Origin: Methylorubrum populi
GTDB taxonomy: Bacteria; Pseudomonadota; Alphaproteobacteria; Rhizobiales; Beijerinckiaceae
Assembly: GCF_002355515.1 (NCBI RefSeq)
Contig: NZ_AP014809.1
Span: 3,186,501-3,250,500, forward strand
Direction: 5' to 3'
Length of the DNA: 64,000 nt
Positions 55,401-64,000 of the stretch are shown one piece after another (the first letter of the stretch is position 1; each line of letters opens with the position of its first letter). The position numbers and the translations under genes are program-made. The notes under the pieces were generated by a model. It worked only from the letters and a program-made list of their open reading frames with translations, was not told the DNA's origin and did no database searches.

Positions 55401-55796
55401 TACGAGCTGAAGGCCTGGGACTATCACCGCCCCGGCAACATCCGCGATCACATCATCAAGCTCAATCAGGCGCGCCGGGACAACCCGGCCCTGTGGGACT
55501 TCCGGAACATTCACTTCACGGGGGCGGGCAACGACAACATCATCGCCTACGCGAAGGTGACGCCGGAGCGCGACAACTGCGTGTTCGTGATGGTCAACCT
55601 CGACCCGAAGAACCGCCAGGAATGCACCTACGAGGTGCCGCTCTGGCTGCTCGGCCTGCCCGACGACGGGGCGGTCGAGGTCGAGGATCTGCTGCTGGGC
55701 TACAAGTTCGAGCTCTACGGCAAGAACCACCGGATCGCGCTGGATCCCGCCGACCGCTCGGCCATCGTCTGGCGGATTCGGCCCCGGCGCACCTGA
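52422..55796 (+). CDS. glgE: GH13 domain fused to GlgE alpha-1,4-glucan:maltose-1-phosphate maltosyltransferase
   Basis: 1124 residues. The C-terminal 650 or so is GlgE: beta-domain start (RVVIEAVTPEIDGGRS, about 485), WYEIFPRSQ, the nucleophile in RVDNPHTKPIPFWEW (about 853) and acid/base in FLAEAFTRPKMM (about 882). It extends glucan from maltose 1-phosphate. The N-terminal 460 residues form a separate alpha-amylase-type barrel with its own GFRCDAAYK (about 201), AAETLG (about 231) and ENHDMA (about 285), so it may be an active hydrolase or transferase. GGAGG precedes ATG 52422. Confidence 0.92.
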   Translation: MNAPNTAMAPATRTGAETVALPAAFAPRAEGPRIYNLFPLLVGTVSAWTAELPRIAELGFNWVYLNPFHQTGGSRSLYAVADLDRLDERFRDGDGTSDDEQIARFCRAADSHGVSVMSDLVINHTADNARLFHERPDLFVRDAEGKPVSPAAIDPDDPSKRTVWGDLIELDYHSGHARDELVRIFDGYIGRLQRLGVRGFRCDAAYKVPPEVWRALIQAAKGREPDTLFAAETLGCTFEEAQATAGAGFDYLFNSFAWWNLKAPWALEQYDRLRVVAPSIAFPENHDMARLAADIPGGAEAVARQLRTRYALSAFFSAGVLMPIGYEWGYRRALHVVETTPGSREHDTGIDISGYVAAINALKAEIPAANVEGAQMRLSAPDAPFTALFRTDTGHPASAHSATLILFNPGDTPAPVDAGRLIERTGGQLGTFNDRTPDAEPIAFHPGASIDLQPGELRILVAERAKVAAPPPPTVPEGKGRVVIEAVTPEIDGGRSAVKRVVGEQVRVEADIFSDGHEIINAAILSRVVGEETWRRDPMVFVDNDRWAGHFPLEKNARYEFTIEAWRDGFSSWVRDTLKKRDAGVDVRLETIEGVELIQIAEDLASGADKQRLDALIRSLAAEPEGSSVILEKILAPEAMSLIRRNAERVNLSRYPVNIPVIADRLAARFSAWYEIFPRSQSGDPNRHGTFQDVIRRLPEIRELGFDVLYFTPIHPIGKTNRKGKNNTLKAQPGDVGSVYAVGSEEGGHEAVHPELGTLEDFRWLVAASHAHGMEVAIDFAIQCSPDHPWIKNHPEWFEWRPDGTLKFAENPPKKYEDISNVHFYGGALPSLWIELRDIVLGWCAHGARIFRVDNPHTKPIPFWEWMLREVNAQYPDAIFLAEAFTRPKMMKKLAKAGYQQSYTYFTWRNTKAELTEYALELAGEMGEYYRPNFFANTPDINPYYLQTSGRPGFIVRATLAATLSSIYGIYNGFELCEAAPYPGKEEYLDSEKYELKAWDYHRPGNIRDHIIKLNQARRDNPALWDFRNIHFTGAGNDNIIAYAKVTPERDNCVFVMVNLDPKNRQECTYEVPLWLLGLPDDGAVEVEDLLLGYKFELYGKNHRIALDPADRSAIVWRIRPRRT

Positions 55797-55966
55797 CGGC
55801 TCGTCCCGTGCCGAAGCGGCCTCCACTTTCGGCGCGGGGCGCTCTAGATCGGGCGGGATGCGGCGGTCACCGTCGTGTTCTCGCCAAGAAGCGAGCCGAG
55901 GAAGCTCGCAGTCCGGCGCCGCAGGGCCCGGTTCCGCTCTCGAAAGTGACGTGAGGCAGCGACGGG

Positions 55967-59233
<3,267 letters not shown>

Positions 59234-59303
59234 CGATCGCGCTCTCGCGCCGGGCTGAATCCCCGCCCCGGCCCGAGAGCGAATCCCTGGAAGAGGTGAC
59301 TGG

Positions 59304-61661
59304 ATGACGGCTCTGGACGACAAGGCCGCGGCCCGAAACGAGGGGCAGGCGGCCGCCAACGTCCCGAACAGGTCAGGATCGACCGAGGCGCCCCGCGCGC
59401 CCCGGTCGGCGGATTCGCTGGGCGGCGATGGGGGGGCGCCCCGCGTGGGCCGCCCCGCCGCGCAACCCCGCGACGGCCACCTCCACCCCGATGCCGTCGC
59501 CGCCGTCATGGCGGCCGACCACGGCGACGCCTTCGGCGTTCTGGGACCGCATCAGGTCGCCCCCGGTACCTGGGAGGTCCGCGCGGTCCTGCCCGAGGCC
59601 AAGGCCGCCCGCCTGCTCACCGGCGGGCAGACGATTCCGTTCGAGCGTGTCCACCCGGATGGGTTCTACGTCGCGAGCGTGAAGAGCGAGGGCCGCCCCC
59701 TCTACGAGATCGAGGTCGAGGCCTGGGACGGCAGCAGCACCCGCCGCCACGATCCCTACGGCTTCGGCCCCTCCCTCGAACAGAGCGAGATCGAGGGTCT
59801 GCGCCAGATCGGCAGCAATCTCGTCTACCGCGTGCTCGGGGCGCATGCCGGCGAACTCGACGGCATTGCCGGCTTCCGCTTCGCCGTTTGGGCGCCGAAC
59901 GCGCGCCGGGTCAGCGTGGTCGGCGACTTCAACGATTGGGATGGCCGGCGCCACCCGATGCGGCTGTGGCTGAACGGCGGCGTATGGGAGCTGTTCGTGC
60001 CGGGTCTCAAGGCCGGTCAGAACTACAAGTTCGAGATCCGCGGCCCCGACGGCGCGCTGCTGCCGCTCAAGGCCGATCCCGTTGCCTTCCGCGGCCAGCA
60101 CCCGCCGCAGACGGCCTCCGTGCTCCAGGGTCTGAACGAGCCGGAATGGCACGACAACGCCTGGATGGACACGCGCGGCGAGAAGGACCCGCGCCACGCC
60201 GCCATGTCGGTCTACGAGGTGCATCTCGGCTCCTGGGCCCGCGTGCCGGGCGAGGGCAACCGCTACCTCACCTACAAGGAGCTGTCCGAGCGGCTGATCC
60301 CCTACGTCAAGGAACTCGGCTTCACCCATATCGAGCTTCTGCCGATCACCGAGTATCCGTTCGACGGCTCCTGGGGCTACCAGCCGGTCTCGCTGTTCGC
60401 GCCGACCAGCCGCTTCGGCACGCCCGACGACTTCGTCGCCTTCGTCAACGCCGCGCACGAGGCCGGCATCGGCGTGCTGCTCGACTGGGTGCCGGGGCAC
60501 TTCCCCCTCGACGCGCACGGCCTCGGCCTGTTCGACGGCACGCATCTCTACGAGCATGCCGATCCGCGCCAGGGCTTCCACCAGGATTGGGGCACCTACA
60601 TCTATAATTTCGGCCGCACGGAGGTGTCGGCCTTCCTCACGGCCAATGCCCGGTTCTGGCTGGAGCACTACCACCTCGACGGCCTGCGCGTGGATGCGGT
60701 GGCCTCGATGCTCTACCTCGACTACTCGCGCCGCGCGGGCGAGTGGATCCCGAACCAGTACGGCGGCAACGAGAATCTCGACGCCATCAACTTCCTGCGC
60801 AAGACCAACGAGGCGACCTACAGCCACGCGCCGGGCACCATCACGGTGGCCGAGGAATCGACCTCATGGCCGGGCGTTTCGCACCCGACCTATACCGGCG
60901 GCCTCGGCTTCGGCTTCAAGTGGAACATGGGGTGGATGCACGACACCCTGAAATACATGTCGGAGGATCCGATCCACCGGCGTTACCACCACCACAACCT
61001 GACCTTCGGCCTACTCTACGCCTTCTCGGAAAACTTCGTGCTGCCGCTCTCCCACGACGAGGTGGTGCACGGGAAGGGCTCGCTGCTCGGCAAGATGCCG
61101 GGCGACCGGTGGCAGAAGTTCGCCAACCTGCGCGCCTATTTCGGCTTCATGTGGGGCCATCCCGGCAAGAAGCTGCTCTTCATGGGCGGCGAGTTCGGCC
61201 AAGAGCGCGAGTGGAACCATAACCAGTCCCTCGACTGGCACCTCCTCGACGATCCCCTGCATGGCGGCGTCAAGGATCTGATCCGCGACCTCAACCACAT
61301 CTACACCTCGACCCCGGCGCTCTATACCCGCGACGTCGAGCCCGGCGGCTTCCAGTGGCTGGTAGCGGACGATTCCGACAACTCGGTCATCGCCTGGGCC
61401 CGAAAGGGCAAGGCGGAGGGCGAGGTCGCCATCGTCGTCTCGAACTTCACGCCGGTGCCGCGTGAGGGCTACCGCGTCGGCGTGCCGGCGGCCGGCTACT
61501 ATCGCGAGGCGATCAACTCCGACGCCGAGCGTTACGGCGGCTCGAATGTCGGCAATATGGGCGGCGTGCAGGCTCAGGCCGAGCAGAGCCACGGCCAGCC
61601 CTATTCCCTGAGCCTGACCCTGCCGCCGCTGGCGACGCTGATCCTGATCCGCGAGGGCTGA
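59304..61661 (+). CDS. glgB: 1,4-alpha-glucan branching enzyme GlgB
   Basis: 785 residues. It starts with a disordered Pro/Arg/Gly-rich 60-residue stretch, then two CBM48-type N-domains ([38 protein letters not shown]), the catalytic barrel with [32 protein letters not shown] and [16 protein letters not shown], and the C-terminal beta domain. It makes alpha-1,6 branches in the GlgE glucan. Longer N-terminus than usual. Last gene of the operon; a GC-rich palindrome without a T-run lies at its end (61672-61690). Confidence 0.94.
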   Translation: MTALDDKAAARNEGQAAANVPNRSGSTEAPRAPRSADSLGGDGGAPRVGRPAAQPRDGHLHPDAVAAVMAADHGDAFGVLGPHQVAPGTWEVRAVLPEAKAARLLTGGQTIPFERVHPDGFYVASVKSEGRPLYEIEVEAWDGSSTRRHDPYGFGPSLEQSEIEGLRQIGSNLVYRVLGAHAGELDGIAGFRFAVWAPNARRVSVVGDFNDWDGRRHPMRLWLNGGVWELFVPGLKAGQNYKFEIRGPDGALLPLKADPVAFRGQHPPQTASVLQGLNEPEWHDNAWMDTRGEKDPRHAAMSVYEVHLGSWARVPGEGNRYLTYKELSERLIPYVKELGFTHIELLPITEYPFDGSWGYQPVSLFAPTSRFGTPDDFVAFVNAAHEAGIGVLLDWVPGHFPLDAHGLGLFDGTHLYEHADPRQGFHQDWGTYIYNFGRTEVSAFLTANARFWLEHYHLDGLRVDAVASMLYLDYSRRAGEWIPNQYGGNENLDAINFLRKTNEATYSHAPGTITVAEESTSWPGVSHPTYTGGLGFGFKWNMGWMHDTLKYMSEDPIHRRYHHHNLTFGLLYAFSENFVLPLSHDEVVHGKGSLLGKMPGDRWQKFANLRAYFGFMWGHPGKKLLFMGGEFGQEREWNHNQSLDWHLLDDPLHGGVKDLIRDLNHIYTSTPALYTRDVEPGGFQWLVADDSDNSVIAWARKGKAEGEVAIVVSNFTPVPREGYRVGVPAAGYYREAINSDAERYGGSNVGNMGGVQAQAEQSHGQPYSLSLTLPPLATLILIREG

Positions 61662-61679
61662 TCGCGGGGGCGGGGCGGC

Positions 61680-62009
61680 TCAGCCGCCCCGCGGACCGAA
61701 CAGGATGACCGCCATGCCGGCGAGGCAGATCGCCCCGCCGGTCACGTCCCAACGATCCGGCCGGTGCCCCTCGACGCTCCAAAGCCAGAGGATCGAGGCG
61801 ACGATGTAGATGCCGCCATAGGCGGCGTAGGTGCGGCCCGCGGCCTCACTCTCGACCAGGGTGAGCAGCCACGCGAACAGCGCCAGCGAGACCATCCCCG
61901 GCGCGACCCACCACACCGACCTGCCGAGGCGGAGCCACGCCCAGAAGGCGAAGCAGCCGGCGATCTCCGCCAGCGCGGCGCCGGAATAGGCGAGAAGGGT
62001 CTTGCTCAT
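61680..62009 (-). CDS. YnfA/UPF0060 family membrane protein
   Basis: 109 residues with four predicted membrane helices, the small-multidrug-resistance-like size and fold. The family signature [21 protein letters not shown] and [16 protein letters not shown] are clear. Start ATG 62009 is used; a TTG two codons upstream is unlikely. Function is not established for the family. Convergent with glgB. Confidence 0.88.
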   Translation of the reverse strand: MSKTLLAYSGAALAEIAGCFAFWAWLRLGRSVWWVAPGMVSLALFAWLLTLVESEAAGRTYAAYGGIYIVASILWLWSVEGHRPDRWDVTGGAICLAGMAVILFGPRGG

Positions 62010-62063
62010 CGGCAACGCTTGGCGCGGGCTCCCCGCTTTGCCAAGCCGGTATCGGCGCCGTGC

Positions 62064-62336
62064 TTACGCGTCGTCCTCCGGCGCGAACACCTCGCCCTTC
62101 TCGGCGAGCCGGACATTCGCCCGGTCGGCCGGCAGATCCCGCAGGTCGCGGTAGTCGCGGATCATGCGGTGCAGATCGGCCCGCGCCGGTTCGGACGGCT
62201 CGGGCGCGCCGGGATCGAAGCCCTCCATGACCGTCTCAACCCGCTGGTCGATGACCGCACGGTTCCGCGGATCGAGCCCTTCGATCCGCGCGAGCAGGTC
62301 GGCGATCGCCGCGCGCTTCGTCTCCAGTTCCGACAT
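62064..62336 (-). CDS. Small soluble protein, unknown
   Basis: 90 residues, highly charged and helical (TKRAAIADLLARIEGLDPRN, DLHRMIRDYRDLRDLPADR), no cysteine, no membrane segment. ATG 62336 is the natural start; a longer frame begins at 62417. No family recognised. It lies on the minus strand upstream of the YnfA-family gene (54-base gap) and may be co-transcribed with it; divergent from the radical SAM gene. Confidence 0.6.
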   Translation of the reverse strand: MSELETKRAAIADLLARIEGLDPRNRAVIDQRVETVMEGFDPGAPEPSEPARADLHRMIRDYRDLRDLPADRANVRLAEKGEVFAPEDDA

Positions 62337-62440
62337 CGAACGCCCCGCAAAGGTTTCGCGCCGGGACAGCGCCCGAAGGCGCCCACGGTTCCGCAGGGCC
62401 GCACCCCGGACCTTCAACGGGGCCGGAGGGTTGGTGCGGC

Positions 62441-63553
62441 ATGACCCATGTCCTGACTGAGGAAGCCGAGATCCGGCCGGCAGTGAAGCCCCGTTCCGCT
62501 CGCCTCTGGCGCCCGCGCCGGGTTCTGGTGACGCCCGCCGCCCTCGAACACGCGCATGGCCGGGAGATCGTCGCGCGGGCCGAATGCCTCGGGCTCCCGG
62601 TCGAGCGGCTGAAGAGCAACCGGCTCACCGGCCTGCGCGACGACAATCCGCGCCGCGCCTATGCGGAGGCCAAGGCGACGCTTGCCGTTGTCACGGCCCC
62701 GCCGACGAAGCTGAAGCTGCAGCCGATCCCGCCGAGCGCCGACTGGCGCTTCGATCTCGCCGAGGGCTGCCCGGCCCATTGCCAGTACTGCTACCTCGCC
62801 GGCTCGCTCTCGGGCCCGCCGGTTACCCGCGCCTACGCCAATCTCGACGCGATCCTCGGCAACCTCGGCGACTATCTCGGCCAGGGCGGCGTCACCAGCG
62901 CCTCGGAGGCGCGGGCGGCGGAGGGCACCACCTTCGAGGCCTCCTGCTACACCGATCCGCTCGGAATCGAGCATCTCACCGGCTCGCTCTCGGCGGCGAT
63001 CCGCCATTTCGGCGCCTGGGATGCCTCAGTGCAACTGCGCTTCACCACGAAGTTCGCCGCGGTCGGACCGCTTCTCGACCTGCCGCATCGGGGCCGCACC
63101 CGCATTCGCTTCTCGGTCAACGCCGCTGCGGCGGCGCGTTACGAGGGCGGCACCGCCCCGCTGGCCGACCGGCTCGCCGCTATCGGTGCGGTCGCCCGCG
63201 CCGGCTATCCGGTCGGTCTCACCATCGCGCCGATCCTGCCGGTCGAGGGCTGGCCGGACGCCTACGACGCCCTCCTGCGCGATGCGGCCGAAGCTCCGGC
63301 CGAGGTGAGCGCGCCCGATTTGACGGTCGAACTCATCACCCACCGCTTCACGCCGGGTTCGAAGAGGGTGCTGGAGGGCTGGTATCCAGGCGCCGACCTG
63401 CCGATGCGCGAGGCCGAGCGGACCCGCAAGCTCACCAAGTTCGGCTCGGTGAAGTACGTGTTTCCCAGCGACCTGATGAAGGCGATGCGGGCACATCTGA
63501 CGGAGCGGATCGCGCTTCGCTTGCCGGCGGCGCGGATCCTCTACTGGACTTAA
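62441..63553 (+). CDS. Spore photoproduct lyase-like radical SAM protein
   Basis: 370 residues. The 4Fe-4S site has the SplB spacing CPAHCQYC (Cx3Cx2C, about 110-117), after the family's WRFDLAEG segment. The N-terminal domain (RRVLVTPAALEHAHGREI) and the C-terminal KYVFPSDLMKAMRAHL also match spore photoproduct lyases, which reverse thymine dimers of the spore type. This organism does not form spores, so a related DNA-lesion or other role is possible. GGAGGG precedes the ATG. It overlaps the convergent glycosylase gene by four bases, putting two candidate DNA-repair genes side by side. Confidence 0.85.
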   Translation: MTHVLTEEAEIRPAVKPRSARLWRPRRVLVTPAALEHAHGREIVARAECLGLPVERLKSNRLTGLRDDNPRRAYAEAKATLAVVTAPPTKLKLQPIPPSADWRFDLAEGCPAHCQYCYLAGSLSGPPVTRAYANLDAILGNLGDYLGQGGVTSASEARAAEGTTFEASCYTDPLGIEHLTGSLSAAIRHFGAWDASVQLRFTTKFAAVGPLLDLPHRGRTRIRFSVNAAAAARYEGGTAPLADRLAAIGAVARAGYPVGLTIAPILPVEGWPDAYDALLRDAAEAPAEVSAPDLTVELITHRFTPGSKRVLEGWYPGADLPMREAERTRKLTKFGSVKYVFPSDLMKAMRAHLTERIALRLPAARILYWT

Positions 63554-64000
63554 ATCCGGTCGGAGGCGGTCGCCCCGCGCGCCTGTCCCGTCGGGCAGAT
63601 GTCGAGCAGGACGCAGCGCGCGCAGGCCGGGGAGCGGTGGAAGCATACCTGCTGCCCGTGCAGCATCAGCACCTCGTGGTTGTCGTAGAGCTTCTGAGCC
63701 GACCAGTCGTCGGGCAATTGCGCCCGCAGCACCGCGTGGCTCGGCCCGACATCGACCCTCGGGCTGATCAGCCCCGTGCGCTGGGCGACGCGGTGATGGT
63801 GGCTGTCCACCGGCAGGGCCGGCATCCGCAGCGTCGAGAAGGACAGGACCGCAGCACTCGTCTTCGGCCCGATGCCGAGAATGGCTTCGAGCCAGCCCCG
63901 CGCCTCATCGACGCTCATGCCTTCGAGGACATCGAGGCTGAGCCCTCCCACCCGCTCGCGCACGGCGGCGAGCACCGCCTTGATGCGCGGCGCCTTCAGC
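63550..64000 (-). CDS. Endonuclease III-like DNA glycosylase, 5' end outside window
   Basis: The frame is open to the window edge, so the N-terminal third is missing; about 149 residues are present. The HhH-GPD core has LGIGPKTSAAVLSF with the catalytic lysine and PVDSHHHRVAQR with the catalytic aspartate. The C-terminal 4Fe-4S loop is CFHRSPACARCVLLDIC (Cx6Cx2Cx5C), as in Nth. It removes oxidised pyrimidines or a related lesion. The HhH loop GIGPKTS differs from the usual GVGRKTA, so it may be a divergent paralogue rather than the housekeeping nth gene. Confidence 0.87.
   Translation of the reverse strand, partial: LKAPRIKAVLAAVRERVGGLSLDVLEGMSVDEARGWLEAILGIGPKTSAAVLSFSTLRMPALPVDSHHHRVAQRTGLISPRVDVGPSHAVLRAQLPDDWSAQKLYDNHEVLMLHGQQVCFHRSPACARCVLLDICPTGQARGATASDRI

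Noticed and set aside
61672..61690. Terminator between glgB and the YnfA-family gene
   Set aside because: A GC palindrome exists but has no T-run and overlaps the YnfA-family stop, so it is not called as an intrinsic terminator.

Overview
The window looks like a chromosomal segment of a Methylobacterium/Methylorubrum-type alphaproteobacterium (order Hyphomicrobiales). This rests on the very high GC, the gene content (rimP-nusA-ylxR-infB-rbfA-truB, a GlgE-type trehalose/glucan operon, a Csp/CopA/CueR copper set) and two palindromic intergenic repeats of the kind common in that group. The species is inferred, not proven. I found no tRNA, rRNA, CRISPR array, insertion sequence or phage gene.

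Layout. 1-2073: the 3' part of a dipeptide epimerase and a convergent lytic transglycosylase (murein turnover). 2390-12063: a compact same-strand cluster of inositol-3-phosphate synthase, HD-like protein, Trm112-methyltransferase, Gfo/Idh/MocA oxidoreductase, YcaO, sugar-phosphate isomerase, GT4 glycosyltransferase, PIG-L deacetylase and a uracil-DNA-glycosylase-like protein. Most junctions overlap or are very short. This is the best candidate for an undescribed system: an inositol or sugar conjugate in which a stand-alone YcaO performs an ATP-dependent step, partly echoing mycothiol assembly. 12249-18209: a YbhN-like membrane protein, an orphan PhoR-like kinase, then copper handling (Cys-rich Csp3-like store, CopA behind a clear CueR-type promoter, CueR) and an M20 amidohydrolase.

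19382-27746 is an AT-richer accessory island. It holds two KAS III-like enzymes flanking an acyl carrier protein, a ketoreductase-type SDR, a convergent Rieske oxygenase, a PglD/NeuD-like acyltransferase and a TPR-SPINDLY O-glycosyltransferase. I read it as making a short (hydroxy)acyl-ACP for an acylated amino sugar that decorates protein, possibly flagellin. A chemoreceptor gene follows. 29586-37594 (minus strand) is the conserved translation/transcription operon rimP-nusA-ylxR-infB-rbfA-truB, with a terminator-like hairpin in the rimP leader and another before rbfA.

37863-45265 holds single genes: a Vat/CatB-type acetyltransferase, asd, two proteins of unknown function, a SpeG-like acetyltransferase, a zinc-type CobW GTPase with a Zur-like operator and a small partner, a TetR regulator and a DUF2852 protein. 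45526-61661 is a complete trehalose/alpha-glucan cycle in one operon: TreZ, a MalQ-TreY fusion, a GH13-GlgE fusion, a TreS-maltokinase fusion and GlgB. TreS and maltokinase turn trehalose into maltose 1-phosphate, GlgE polymerises it, GlgB branches it, and MalQ/TreY/TreZ return glucan to trehalose. The window ends with a YnfA-family protein, a small unknown protein, a spore-photoproduct-lyase-like radical SAM protein and a truncated endonuclease III-like glycosylase.
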